Shown: positions 16,069-24,812, counted from the stretch's first letter. The stretch is 64,000 nucleotides of DNA from Flavobacterium piscis (GCF_001686925.1 NZ_LVEN01000042.1:248001-312000), one strand, 5' to 3'. The notes: generated by a model not told the origin, from the sequence alone. A program made the numbers and translations.

Positions 16069-16767
16069 TTATTGCAGTTGTTTTTTTAAGTCTTCTTCAC
16101 TGATAAAACCGGTTGTTTTCCATTGTACGGCTTTGTTTTCGTATAATACAATTGTTGGTAATTGGTCAATTTTTAGTTGAGTTGCCAATGTTTTGTTCTT
16201 ATCTACATCAATTCTAATAATCTTTACTTTATCTGCCATATCTTTTTGCATTGTTAAAAGAAACGGTTCCATTTGCTTGCAAGGTCCGCACCAAACAGCA
16301 TAAAAATCGACCAAAACCTTTTTGTCTGAATTTAATAAATCATTAAAATCATTCATAGACATTCCGGCTTCTGCCGCTGCAGGAATTCCAAATCCTTCTT
16401 CGTTCCAGTTCAGGAAACCGCCATCTAATTCGTAGACAGTATTAAAACCTAATTCTTTTAGTTTTGCGGCTGCTTTTTTGCTTCTTCCTCCGCTTAAGCA
16501 ATAGACAAAGACAGGTTTTGATTTGTCGTAAGATGCTGCTTTTGCTTCAAAATCGTCACTGTTCCAGTTTACGTTTTTGGCTTTGTCGATATGTTCAGAT
16601 TCGAATTCGTCAGGAGTTCGAACGTCTAAAATTTGTGGATGATCGGTTGTTTTAATTTTTTCTGCAAATTCTTTTGGATGCAGTGATTCAAAAGAGCTTG
16701 ATTTTTTATCGTTGCAGGAAATGAATACAACTGAAACTATTAGCAATAAAATTTTGGGGAATTTCAT
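16069..16767 (-). CDS. Rhodanese-thioredoxin fusion lipoprotein
   Basis: A 232-residue periplasm-facing lipoprotein. The signal ends in a lipobox, VVFISC with Cys19. Residues about 28-125 are a rhodanese domain with HPQILDVRTPDEFESEH and the active-site loop VYCLSGGRS, whose Cys could carry persulfide. Residues about 135-232 are a thioredoxin domain with VDFYAVWCGPCKQMEPF and the cis-proline segment IDQLPTIVLY. Both catalytic motifs look intact. Joining a sulfurtransferase-like domain to a thiol reductase in one exported protein suggests disulfide or persulfide handling in the periplasm, which is inference. Confidence 0.9.
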   Translation of the reverse strand: MKFPKILLLIVSVVFISCNDKKSSSFESLHPKEFAEKIKTTDHPQILDVRTPDEFESEHIDKAKNVNWNSDDFEAKAASYDKSKPVFVYCLSGGRSKKAAAKLKELGFNTVYELDGGFLNWNEEGFGIPAAAEAGMSMNDFNDLLNSDKKVLVDFYAVWCGPCKQMEPFLLTMQKDMADKVKIIRIDVDKNKTLATQLKIDQLPTIVLYENKAVQWKTTGFISEEDLKKQLQ

Positions 16768-16824
16768 GGGATTAAATTTTAAAAATGGTATCGCTAAAGT
16801 AATGATTTTTCAATTTATATTTTC

Positions 16825-16980
16825 GCCACGAATTTCACGAATTAGTACAAATTAGTTTTTCTGAAAAATGAATTTCACAAAACTTATCTATTTTAGATTG
16901 ATTTTAAAATTTAAATAAGAAAATAATTAGCGTTAATTCGTGAAATTGCTTCGCCTATTCGCTATCGCTCGGGTCGTGGC
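16825..16980. repeat. Dispersed palindromic repeat, family A, interrupted by a 27-bp insert
   Basis: The left arm GCCACGAATTTCACGAATT at 16825-16843 should pair with AATTCGTGAAATTCGTGGC, but that right arm is split: AATTCGTGAAATT ends at 16947, a 27-bp G+C-rich insert fills 16948-16974, and CGTGGC resumes at 16975-16980. The copy at 46364-46441 has the same arms without the insert. Confidence 0.75.
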
Positions 16981-16988
16981 AAAAAAAA

Positions 16989-18068
16989 TCACAAATTAAA
17001 TATCTTATAACTCTGATGTGTCGATTTTACAATAGTTTCGGTACGTTCCGGATGTGTATCTGAAATAAAGAGCTGACCAAAAGTCTCGCTGTTGACCATT
17101 TCGATAATTTTACCAACCCGGGTTTCGTCAAGCTTATCAAAAATATCATCAAAAAGCAATAACGGTTTTACACCGCTTTGTTTTTTTAGAAATTCAAACT
17201 GAGCTAATTTCAAAGCGATCAAAAATGATTTTTGCTGACCTTGCGATCCGAATTTTTTTATAGGATGCGAGTCAATCTCAAAAGACAAATCGTCTTTATG
17301 AATTCCTACGCTTGTGTAATGCAACGCGCGATCTCTGTTGATGTTTTCCTGTAAAAGCGTTAATAGGTCTTTTTCAAACAAATGACTTTCGTAAACTAGT
17401 TGTACCGTTTCTTCAGATCCGGTTATGGCCTGATGATGTACATTAAATATAGGTATAAATTGTTCGAGGAAATCTTTTCTTTTTTCAAAAATCGATTGTC
17501 CAAAACTATTCAGTTGTTCATTATATATAGATAAGGTATCATTATCGAAAGTATGATTCAGGGCAAAATACTTCAGTAAAGCATTTCGCTGAACAATTAC
17601 TTTCTGGTATTGAATAAGCTGATGCAGATAAGTGGAGTCTAATTGCGAGATTACGCTGTCCATAAATTTACGTCGTGTTTCGCTTCCTTCAATAATTAAA
17701 TCACGATCTGCGGGAGAAATAATTACTAACGGAATAAACCCAATATGATCTGAGAATTTATCATACGCTTTTCCGTTTCGTTTTAAAATTTTCTTTTGCC
17801 CTTTTTTTAAACTGCAAACAATTTGTTCTGCTCTGTCATTTTTTTCGAGTTCGGCATCAATAACAAAAAACTCTTCTCCGTGTTTGATGTTTTGCACAGC
17901 CAACGGATTAAAATAACTTTTTCCGTAAGCCAAATGATAAATGGCATCAAGCACATTCGTTTTTCCAATTCCGTTTTTACCTACAAAACAATTGATCTTG
18001 CGGTCAAAATCAAAACTGACTTCGGAGAAATTTTTATAATTGAATAAAGAAATTTTGTTTAAATACAT
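16989..18068 (-). CDS. recF: DNA replication and repair protein RecF
   Basis: RecF is an ABC/SMC-type ATPase that works with RecO and RecR to load RecA at gaps. The 359-residue length is normal. Visible motifs are Walker A GKNGIGKTN at 30-38, LIIEGSETRRKFMDSVISQLD, the ABC signature region GSQGQQKSFLIALKLAQF, Walker B KPLLLFDDIFDKLDE, and the closing QLFISDTHPER. The N-terminus MYLNKISLFNYKNF is the family start. It is not next to dnaA/dnaN/gyrB here, as is usual in Bacteroidota. A family A repeat separates it from the downstream lipoprotein gene. Confidence 0.96.
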   Translation of the reverse strand: MYLNKISLFNYKNFSEVSFDFDRKINCFVGKNGIGKTNVLDAIYHLAYGKSYFNPLAVQNIKHGEEFFVIDAELEKNDRAEQIVCSLKKGQKKILKRNGKAYDKFSDHIGFIPLVIISPADRDLIIEGSETRRKFMDSVISQLDSTYLHQLIQYQKVIVQRNALLKYFALNHTFDNDTLSIYNEQLNSFGQSIFEKRKDFLEQFIPIFNVHHQAITGSEETVQLVYESHLFEKDLLTLLQENINRDRALHYTSVGIHKDDLSFEIDSHPIKKFGSQGQQKSFLIALKLAQFEFLKKQSGVKPLLLFDDIFDKLDETRVGKIIEMVNSETFGQLFISDTHPERTETIVKSTHQSYKIFNL

Positions 18069-18482
18069 TTTTTTCGAAACTGTAATGATAAAAGTTGGCG
18101 TTTCCAGTTTATTACTTTTTCCTGCAGATTAGGTTTTTTCTACAGCTCCACATAACTATCGTGATAAAAGATTAAAAAGGATTTTGTTCTGCAAATTTAA
18201 TTGAATAAATGCGTAATCTGTTACAATCTGTGAAATCTGTGGTTAAAAATTACTTTTAATGGTATTGGAAATTTTTATTAAGTAGAAAATAGTAAGATGC
18301 AAATGGCTAAAAAGATCCAAATAGTTAGGCTTTTAGGGGATTTTGGGATGAATTATTTCGGGATTAAAGAGTAAGAATTGGCTGTTTAGTGAATTATTTT
18401 TTTTAAATAGATATAAATTTGCTTTTTTTTACGTTAGTTTCAATAAAAATTTTATTTTTGCCGTTCACTAAATTAATTTTAA
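18069..18482. other. 414-bp intergenic region with a degenerate family B repeat and a promoter
   Basis: Between the divergent recF and TPR genes. About 18122-18246 holds a degenerate family B repeat (CAGATTAGG at the left, AATCTGTGAAATCTGTGG at the right). TATTTTTG at 18453-18460 fits the -7 consensus and is 23 bp from the TPR gene ATG. I see no gene or RNA in the rest. Confidence 0.5.
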
Positions 18483-19268
18483 ATGGCTACTTACAATAAA
18501 AGAGGATATAAAGCACCAAAGGAAAAGGAAGTTAAAGAGGAGGTTGTGAATGAAGAACAACAAGTAATTCTTGATGGAAAAAACAGTACTACAGCTGACG
18601 TTTTTTCTAAATTAGATGAAACTGCTTCAAAAACTGAGGATTGGGTTGCTAAAAATCAAAAAATCATTATTGGTTTAGTTGCCGGTATTGCTGTGGCTAC
18701 TATTGGATATTTGGCTTACCAAAAATTCATCGAAGCTCCTAAACAAGACGAAGCTGCAAGCGAAATGTTTGTTGCTCAGCAAAATTTTGATAAAGCGACA
18801 AATGGTGTAGCTAGTGATTCATTATACAAATTGGCTTTGAATGGTTCTGAAGGTAAATTCGGATTCGTGAAAATTGCTGAAGAATATTCTGGAACTGATG
18901 CTGGAAATTTAGCGAACTATTATGCTGGTATGGCATATTTGAATACAGGTAAATTTGATGATGCTATTAAGTATTTAGGTAACTTTAAATCTAAAGAAGC
19001 TATCGTTAATGCTTTGGCAATTGGTGGAATTGGAGACGCTTATTCTCAAAAAAACCAACAAAAAGAAGCTTTGGACTACTATGTAAAAGCAGCTGAATCT
19101 AACAAAAACGATTTTACGACACCTCGTTTCTTATTAAAAGCTGGAAAAACGGCTTTGGCTTTAGGTCAAAAAGAAGACGCTTTGAAATATTTAACAGATA
19201 TTAAAGAAAACTACGATACAACTCCAGAAGCAGCTTCTGTAGATGTATTGATTGGATTAGCGCAATAA
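18483..19268 (+). CDS. Membrane-anchored tetratricopeptide repeat protein (YfgM-like)
   Basis: A 261-residue protein with a Lys/Glu-rich cytoplasmic N-terminus (about 1-58), one membrane helix (about 61-80, IIIGLVAGIAVATIGYLAY) and a C-terminal periplasmic part with TPR helices, for example NYYAGMAYLNTGKFDDAIKYL, GDAYSQKNQQKEALDYYVKAA and AGKTALALGQKEDALKYL. The plan matches YfgM, an ancillary SecYEG-associated chaperone of the inner membrane, although orthology is only inferred. It directly precedes ribH but a separate ribH promoter is visible, so co-transcription may be partial. Confidence 0.85.
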   Translation: MATYNKRGYKAPKEKEVKEEVVNEEQQVILDGKNSTTADVFSKLDETASKTEDWVAKNQKIIIGLVAGIAVATIGYLAYQKFIEAPKQDEAASEMFVAQQNFDKATNGVASDSLYKLALNGSEGKFGFVKIAEEYSGTDAGNLANYYAGMAYLNTGKFDDAIKYLGNFKSKEAIVNALAIGGIGDAYSQKNQQKEALDYYVKAAESNKNDFTTPRFLLKAGKTALALGQKEDALKYLTDIKENYDTTPEAASVDVLIGLAQ

Positions 19269-19273
19269 TATTA

Positions 19274-19305
19274 TTGCAGAGTTTAGATTTTAGATTTTAG
19301 ATTTG
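19274..19305 (+). promoter_or_regulatory. ribH promoter (TTG-N21-TAGATTTG)
   Basis: TTG at 19274-19276 and TAGATTTG at 19298-19305 are separated by 21 bp, within the 17-23 bp expected for the Bacteroidota primary sigma factor. The -7 box is 38 bp upstream of the ribH ATG. The region also contains a short direct repeat of TTTAGATT. Confidence 0.55.
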
Positions 19306-19343
19306 TATTTTAGCAATCTGAAATAAAAATCTAAATATCAAAG

Positions 19344-19916
19344 ATGGCTACCGAAAATAAAAATTTATCCGAATACGATAAAAACACGATCCCAAATGCG
19401 AAAGATTTTCGATTTGGGATTGTTGTTTCTGAGTGGAACGAAACCATAACAGAAGGGCTTTATAATGGTGCTTTTGAAGCATTAATTGATAATGAAGTTC
19501 CGGCTCAACAAATTATTCGCTGGAATGTTCCGGGAAGTTTTGAGCTGATTTATGGTGCGAAGAAAATGTTGCAGACACAAAATGTAGATGCGGTAATTGT
19601 AATTGGATGCGTAATCCAGGGGCAAACCAAGCATTTTGATTTTGTATGCGAAGGCGTAACACAGGGAATTAAAGATTTGAATGTTCAAACTGATATTCCG
19701 GTTATTTTTTGTGTTTTAACAGATAACAATATGCAGCAATCAATTGACAGAAGTGGAGGAATTCACGGAAACAAAGGAACCGAAGCTGCAATTGCTGCGA
19801 TTAAAATGGCCTATATCCGCCAGCAAGCTTCGATGTCACATCCTTTTCATCAGCCTTTGTTGGCTTCAGGAGCAATTCAGATAGAAGAAACACCGATAAA
19901 AATCGAGAAAGAATAG
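19344..19916 (+). CDS. ribH: 6,7-dimethyl-8-ribityllumazine synthase
   Basis: The penultimate riboflavin enzyme, which condenses 5-amino-6-ribitylaminouracil with 3,4-dihydroxy-2-butanone 4-phosphate; it forms pentamers or icosahedral shells. At 190 residues it is slightly long because of N- and C-terminal tails. The core motifs are FGIVVSEWNETITEGLYNGAFEAL, RWNVPGSFELIYGAKKML, CVIQGQTKHFDFVCEGVTQGI with the catalytic-type His, and VIFCVLTDNNMQQSIDRSGG followed by NKGTEAA. It has its own promoter and a strong terminator, so it is largely monocistronic. Other rib genes are not in the window. Confidence 0.96.
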   Translation: MATENKNLSEYDKNTIPNAKDFRFGIVVSEWNETITEGLYNGAFEALIDNEVPAQQIIRWNVPGSFELIYGAKKMLQTQNVDAVIVIGCVIQGQTKHFDFVCEGVTQGIKDLNVQTDIPVIFCVLTDNNMQQSIDRSGGIHGNKGTEAAIAAIKMAYIRQQASMSHPFHQPLLASGAIQIEETPIKIEKE

Positions 19917-19940
19917 CAATATTTTTCTTCTAAAATATTA

Positions 19941-19975
19941 AAAACCTGTACTGTGTAAAATAGTACAGGTTTTTT
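19941..19975 (+). terminator. Intrinsic terminator after ribH
   Basis: AAAACCTGTACT at 19941-19952 pairs with AGTACAGGTTTT at 19962-19973 and runs into a T-rich stretch, 24 bp after the ribH stop. Confidence 0.88.
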
Positions 19976-20080
19976 GTTTTTTTTATGACAGCACTTATTC
20001 TAAAAGCCAAGAGAAATTCATTAAATTTGTGCTTCTTGGTTCGAAAATTTTAACCTTAACTTTTTAATTATTTTTTCTTA

Positions 20081-21997
20081 ATGTCGAGTATCATTCAATT
20101 ACTTCCTGATCACGTTGCTAACCAAATTGCCGCTGGAGAAGTGGTTCAAAGACCTGCTTCAGTCGTAAAAGAGCTGTTAGAAAATGCTGTTGATGCTAAA
20201 GCAACTGACATTAAGTTGATTATTAAAGATGCCGGAAAATCATTAGTTCAGGTAATTGATAATGGTTCAGGAATGAGTGTGACCGATGCCCGTTTGTGTT
20301 TTGAGCGTCATGCCACTTCTAAAATCCGTCAGGCAGAGGATTTGTTTTCGTTATGTACAAAAGGTTTTCGTGGAGAAGCATTGGCTTCTATTGCGGCAAT
20401 TGCGCACATGGAAATGAAAACCAAGCAAGATCAGGACGAACTGGGAACGCATATTGTCATCGAAGGCAGTAAATTTGTTTCGCAGGAAGTAGCTGTTTTA
20501 CCAAAAGGAACTTCGTTTGCTGTTAAAAATTTATTTTTTAATATTCCGGCTCGTCGTAATTTCTTAAAGTCTGATGTAGTTGAATTTCGTCATGTTATGG
20601 ATGAGTTTCAGCGTGTAGCTTTGGCGCATCCTAATATTCATTTTACGTTTTACCATAACGGCAGCGAAATGTATAATTTGCCTGCTGCAGGTTATCGCCA
20701 GCGTATTGTTGGGATTATGTCCGGCAAAACCAATGAAAAACTCGTTCCGGTTAACGAAGATACAGAGATCATCAATGTTCAGGGATTTGTTTGCAAACCC
20801 GAATTTGCCAAGAAGAGCAGGGGAGAACAGTTCTTTTTTGTAAACGATCGTTTCATAAAAAGTGGTTATCTGCATCATGCTGTAATGGCAGCTTATGACG
20901 GACTTTTGAAAGATGGTTCACAGCCAAGTTATTTCTTGTTTTTACAAGTTCCGCCTAATACAATCGATATCAATATTCATCCTACTAAAACAGAAATTAA
21001 GTTTGATGATGAACAAGCGTTATATGCTATTTTAAGAGCTTCGATCAAACATAGTTTAGGGCAATTTAATGTTGCGCCTGTTCTTGATTTTGATCGCGAT
21101 GCCAATCTAGACACGCCCTATCACTATAAAGATTTAGAGGCAGAAACGCCAACAATTCAGGTCGACGGAACTTTTAATCCGTTTACAGATGATAAAACCA
21201 ATCAGCATTATGCTAAATCGAGTTCTGGTTCAAGCTCAGGTTCTGGTTCCAGTTTTAGTTCAGGTTCAGGATCAAATTCATATTCGGGATATAATAAAAG
21301 AGTAGAGCCAACGGCAACGTGGGAAAGTTTATATGTTGGTCTGGAAACCGATACAATAGAAAGCTCACCTTTTACATTCGAAAATGAAGAAGTAACTTCG
21401 TCCTTGTTCAATGATAATGAAATTGAGCAGGCAAGTCAGGGAACGTATCAAATTCATAAAAAATACATTGTTTCGCCTATAAAATCCGGGATGGTAATCG
21501 TTGATCAGCAACGTGCGCATCAACGTATTTTATACGAACAATTTTTGCTTAATATGACTGTAAACCAGGCTTCGAGTCAGCAATTGCTGTTTCCGCTGAA
21601 TTTGTTTTATTCTTCTGATGAAATGACATTAATCGAAGAATTAAAACCTTCTCTAGAAACAACCGGTTTTGTGTTTGAAGACGCACAGACCGATCATATT
21701 GTGATTTCAGGAATTCCGGTAAATATTACCGAAAGTGAAGTTTCTCTTGTAATAGAACAATTATTAAGTGATTTACAAGACGGAATCCCGGCTAGCAGTT
21801 ATAGCCAGAATGATACAATTGCCAAATCGATGGCCAAAAGTTTAGCGGTTAAAACAGGATCTTATTTAACCGAAAAAGAACAAGATAATTTGGTAAACGG
21901 TTTGTTTGCCTGTAAAGATCCAAATATTTCACCTTTTCAAAAACCTACTTTCATCACCATGCGTGTGGAAGATATAGATAAAAAGTTTGCCTTATGA
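20081..21997 (+). CDS. mutL: DNA mismatch repair protein MutL
   Basis: A GHKL ATPase that links MutS mismatch recognition to strand removal. The 638-residue protein has the N-terminal ATPase: ELLENAVDAKATDIK, IDNGSGMSVTDARL, ERHATSKI, the lid GFRGEALASIAAIA, and NLFFNIPARRNFLKS. A Ser/Gly-rich linker follows (about 385-410), then a C-terminal dimerisation domain (about 445-638). The endonuclease motif DQHA(X)2E(X)4E of MutH-less MutL proteins reads DQQRAHQRILYE at 475-486, and the CPHGRP-type motif is also unrecognisable. A TAAATTTG -7 box is at 20022-20029. The last 4 bp overlap the downstream rhomboid gene. Confidence 0.96.
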   Translation: MSSIIQLLPDHVANQIAAGEVVQRPASVVKELLENAVDAKATDIKLIIKDAGKSLVQVIDNGSGMSVTDARLCFERHATSKIRQAEDLFSLCTKGFRGEALASIAAIAHMEMKTKQDQDELGTHIVIEGSKFVSQEVAVLPKGTSFAVKNLFFNIPARRNFLKSDVVEFRHVMDEFQRVALAHPNIHFTFYHNGSEMYNLPAAGYRQRIVGIMSGKTNEKLVPVNEDTEIINVQGFVCKPEFAKKSRGEQFFFVNDRFIKSGYLHHAVMAAYDGLLKDGSQPSYFLFLQVPPNTIDINIHPTKTEIKFDDEQALYAILRASIKHSLGQFNVAPVLDFDRDANLDTPYHYKDLEAETPTIQVDGTFNPFTDDKTNQHYAKSSSGSSSGSGSSFSSGSGSNSYSGYNKRVEPTATWESLYVGLETDTIESSPFTFENEEVTSSLFNDNEIEQASQGTYQIHKKYIVSPIKSGMVIVDQQRAHQRILYEQFLLNMTVNQASSQQLLFPLNLFYSSDEMTLIEELKPSLETTGFVFEDAQTDHIVISGIPVNITESEVSLVIEQLLSDLQDGIPASSYSQNDTIAKSMAKSLAVKTGSYLTEKEQDNLVNGLFACKDPNISPFQKPTFITMRVEDIDKKFAL

Positions 21998-22743
21998 TGA
22001 ATATGACTCCCGTTGTAAAACAATTATTGATAATTAATATTATCTTTTTTATTGGTTCTCAATTAGTGCCGGTTTCTTATGAATATTTTGCTATGTTTTT
22101 TCCTGAAAATCCAAATTTCAGAGCATGGCAGCCTATAACGCACATGTTTATGCATGGCGGCATTATGCATATTGCTTTCAATATGATTGCAATGGTTTCT
22201 TTTGGATCAGCATTAGAACATTTTTGGGGAGGTAAGAAATTTTTATTTTTCTATATTTCATGTGGTTTAGGAGCCGCGTTACTACATACAGCAGTAAATT
22301 ATTATTCTTTTCAGGATACTATGAATGTTTTAATGGCTAACGGGTATCAGAAAGCAGATGTTATGAAGCTTTTAAGCGAAGGTAAAATCGATACAAGATG
22401 GCAGGATTTAGTTTCTGTTTCGCAGTTTTCAAGTTTTACAGATTCTTATATTGGTACAGTTGTAGGTGCTTCTGGTGCTATTTATGGCTTACTTACAGCT
22501 TTCGCTTTTATGTTTCCTAATGCTGAGTTAGCTCTTATGTTTATTCCTATTCCTATTAAGGCTAAATATTTTGTACCTGGAATTTTATTTATTGATTTAT
22601 TCTTAGGATTCAGAGGAAGTTCTTTGTTTGGAAGCGGAGGAACAGGTATCGCCCATTTTGCACACGTTGGTGGAGCTTTGACTGGATTTTTGATTATGTG
22701 GTACTGGAAAAAAAATCAGTTTAATAATAATCGTTGGAATTAA
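21994..22743 (+). CDS. Rhomboid family intramembrane serine protease (first of two)
   Basis: A 249-residue polytopic membrane protein of the rhomboid (S54) family with about six helices. The catalytic dyad is visible: Ser160 in GASGAIYG and His224 in FAHVGGALTGF. HMFMHGGIMHIAFNM in helix 2 carries the conserved oxyanion-hole His/Asn cluster. Rhomboids cut transmembrane substrates within the inner membrane. The ATG overlaps the mutL stop as ATGA, so translation is coupled. A second rhomboid follows 43 bp downstream. Substrates are unknown. Confidence 0.93.
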   Translation: MMNMTPVVKQLLIINIIFFIGSQLVPVSYEYFAMFFPENPNFRAWQPITHMFMHGGIMHIAFNMIAMVSFGSALEHFWGGKKFLFFYISCGLGAALLHTAVNYYSFQDTMNVLMANGYQKADVMKLLSEGKIDTRWQDLVSVSQFSSFTDSYIGTVVGASGAIYGLLTAFAFMFPNAELALMFIPIPIKAKYFVPGILFIDLFLGFRGSSLFGSGGTGIAHFAHVGGALTGFLIMWYWKKNQFNNNRWN

Positions 22744-22786
22744 TTTTTAACTTTAATAGGGCAAATAAAAACTAAAAAAAGCTTTT

Positions 22787-23650
22787 ATGAATATTCTTGA
22801 TGATTTAAAATTACAATATAAATTAGGTGGTATAGCAATGCGTGTTATTTACTGGAACGTTGCTTGTTTTATAATCGCTTTAGTATTTTTTTATCAGTAT
22901 TCAGGAGGTGGTTTTGCTTATCCAAATTGGCTCGCTTTATCATCAGATCCAAATGTGTTTTTGTTTAAACCGTGGACATTCTTAACGTATGCTTTTTTTC
23001 ATGCATCGTTTTGGCATTTATTGTTCAATATGATGGTTTTAAATTTTGCCAGTAATTTGTTCCTGACCTTTTTTACTCAAAAGCAATATTTAGGTTTGTA
23101 CATTTTGGGTGCAATTTTCTCTGGAGTTGTTTTTGCGCTAAGTTTTTATTTTTCAAACGTAGCAGGTTCTATTGTTGGTGCTTCAGCGGCTATTATGGCA
23201 ATCCTGGTTGCGGTAACGACTTATCAGCCTTTAATGGGAGTGCGTTTAATGTTTTTTGGCAACGTTAAACTTTGGCACATTACAGCTGTAATTTTGGTTT
23301 TGGATTTAATGCAGTTTAGATTAGAGAACACCGGTGGACATATTTCGCATTTGGCTGGAGCAGTTTTCGGTTTTCTATTTATTAAATTGCTTCAAAACGG
23401 AACAGATTTAAGTAAGATAGTGTCCAGAACATTAGATTTCTTTACCAATCTTTTCAAAAGATCCCCTTCGACCCCTTTCAAAAAAGTTCATAAAAATTAC
23501 CAAAAACCTACAGAAAAAGTGACTTCAAGAATTGTTACGAAAGACAAAACGCAACAACAAATTGATGAAATTTTAGACAAGATTAGCCAGTCTGGTTATG
23601 ATTGTTTAACAAAAGAAGAAAAAGAGTTTTTATTTAAAGCTGGAAAATAA
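22787..23650 (+). CDS. Rhomboid family intramembrane serine protease (second of two)
   Basis: A 287-residue rhomboid with six predicted membrane helices (about 18-210) and a charged cytoplasmic tail of about 75 residues. The catalytic dyad is Ser133 in VGASAAIMAIL, where the usual GxSG reads GASA, and His188 in GHISHLAGAVFGF. AFFHASFWHLLFNMMVLNF matches the helix-2 His/Asn motif. The C-terminus holds DKTQQQIDEILDKISQSGYDCLTKEEKEFLFKA, a segment seen at the end of many Bacteroidota rhomboids. The gene lies in the mutL-rhomboid-rhomboid-EEP operon. Confidence 0.92.
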   Translation: MNILDDLKLQYKLGGIAMRVIYWNVACFIIALVFFYQYSGGGFAYPNWLALSSDPNVFLFKPWTFLTYAFFHASFWHLLFNMMVLNFASNLFLTFFTQKQYLGLYILGAIFSGVVFALSFYFSNVAGSIVGASAAIMAILVAVTTYQPLMGVRLMFFGNVKLWHITAVILVLDLMQFRLENTGGHISHLAGAVFGFLFIKLLQNGTDLSKIVSRTLDFFTNLFKRSPSTPFKKVHKNYQKPTEKVTSRIVTKDKTQQQIDEILDKISQSGYDCLTKEEKEFLFKAGK

Positions 23651-23668
23651 TCCTTTTAGCATAAAAAT

Positions 23669-24715
23669 ATGAAAAACCTTTCGTGGTTTAATAAAATAAT
23701 GTTCTTTTTGAATATAGTACTGACTGTAGTAACATTTAGTATTTATATTTTACCTTTTTTGGCGCCTAGAAGTTTTCCGCTTCTATCGGTGTTTACACTT
23801 TTTATGCCTGTATTTTTTGTATTGAATGGGTTCTTCTTTTTTTATTGGGCAATTCAGTTTAAAAAGCGTCTTATTTTGTCCGGTTTGGTTTTGCTGACGG
23901 GTATCACATTTATCAGCAAGTTTTATAAATTCTCTGCCAAGGAATATATCAAGGACGAAAAAGACTTCTCTGTAATGAGTTACAACGTACGTCTTTTTAA
24001 TGTTTTTAAATGGCTGGACCGAGATGATATTCCGTCAAATATAAAGGCTTTTATCGACGAGCAAGATCCGGACATTCTCTGTATTCAGGAATACTCCAAT
24101 TCGGCTCATATCGACTTAAAAGTGTATCCTCATCGTTATATATTTATAGATGGCAATCAGATAAAAACAGGTCAGGCTATTTTTTCTAAGTTTCCTATTA
24201 TAAATGAGGGAAATATTATTTTTCCTAAGTCTGATAATAACGTAATTTATGCAGATATAAAACGTGGTACAAATGTTATCAGAATTTATAATATGCATTT
24301 ACAATCCATTAAGATTTCGCCTGATGTAAGTAATATTTCAAATGATATTGACAATGTAAATCAGGAAAAGTCGCAGCTGATTTATACCCGAATAAGTAAA
24401 GGATTCAGGCAACAGCAGGAGCAGGCTGAAATATTTAAAGAGAATATTAAAAAATGTAAAACTCCGTTTATTATTTGCGGTGACATGAATAATAGCCCTT
24501 TTTCGTATGTGTATCGAAGTATAAAAGGAAAACAAAAAGATGCTTTTGAAGAAGCGGGAGAAGGTTTTGGTGCAACTTACAAATTCCGCTATTATCCAGC
24601 CCGAATTGACTATATTTTTACCGACAGCAAAATGAAAGTAAAAGGATTTGAAAGCTTTCCTGATTTTGAAAACTCAGATCATTATCCTATAATGGCAAGG
24701 CTTTCTATGGAGTAG
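23669..24715 (+). CDS. Membrane-anchored endonuclease/exonuclease/phosphatase family protein
   Basis: A 348-residue protein with three N-terminal membrane helices (about 8-90) followed by an EEP (DNase I-like) domain. Visible EEP motifs are FSVMSYNVRLFN (metal-binding Asn), DILCIQEY (metal-binding Glu), RIYNMHLQSIK, FIICGDMNNSPFSYVYR (Asp-x-Asn), and the final catalytic His in NSDHYPIMARLSM with RIDYIFTDS before it. The motifs are intact, so it should be a metal-dependent phosphodiesterase or nuclease acting outside the cytoplasm. The substrate is unknown. It is the last gene of the mutL unit, starting 18 bp after the second rhomboid. Confidence 0.9.
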   Translation: MKNLSWFNKIMFFLNIVLTVVTFSIYILPFLAPRSFPLLSVFTLFMPVFFVLNGFFFFYWAIQFKKRLILSGLVLLTGITFISKFYKFSAKEYIKDEKDFSVMSYNVRLFNVFKWLDRDDIPSNIKAFIDEQDPDILCIQEYSNSAHIDLKVYPHRYIFIDGNQIKTGQAIFSKFPIINEGNIIFPKSDNNVIYADIKRGTNVIRIYNMHLQSIKISPDVSNISNDIDNVNQEKSQLIYTRISKGFRQQQEQAEIFKENIKKCKTPFIICGDMNNSPFSYVYRSIKGKQKDAFEEAGEGFGATYKFRYYPARIDYIFTDSKMKVKGFESFPDFENSDHYPIMARLSME

Positions 24716-24730
24716 TGCTTTTAACCATAA

Positions 24731-24812
24731 AAGAGCGCAAAGGTTTATTTAGAGTTCCTAAAGTTTAATTAATAAGCTTTACGAACTTTGCTTTTCTAAC
24801 CTTTGCGCTCTT
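24731..24812. repeat. Dispersed palindromic repeat, family C, with perfect 15-bp ends
   Basis: AAGAGCGCAAAGGTT at 24731-24745 is the exact reverse complement of AACCTTTGCGCTCTT at 24798-24812, with AAGCTTTACGAACTTTGC inside. It fills most of the gap between the EEP gene and the dipeptidyl peptidase gene and might also serve as a terminator. Confidence 0.75.
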
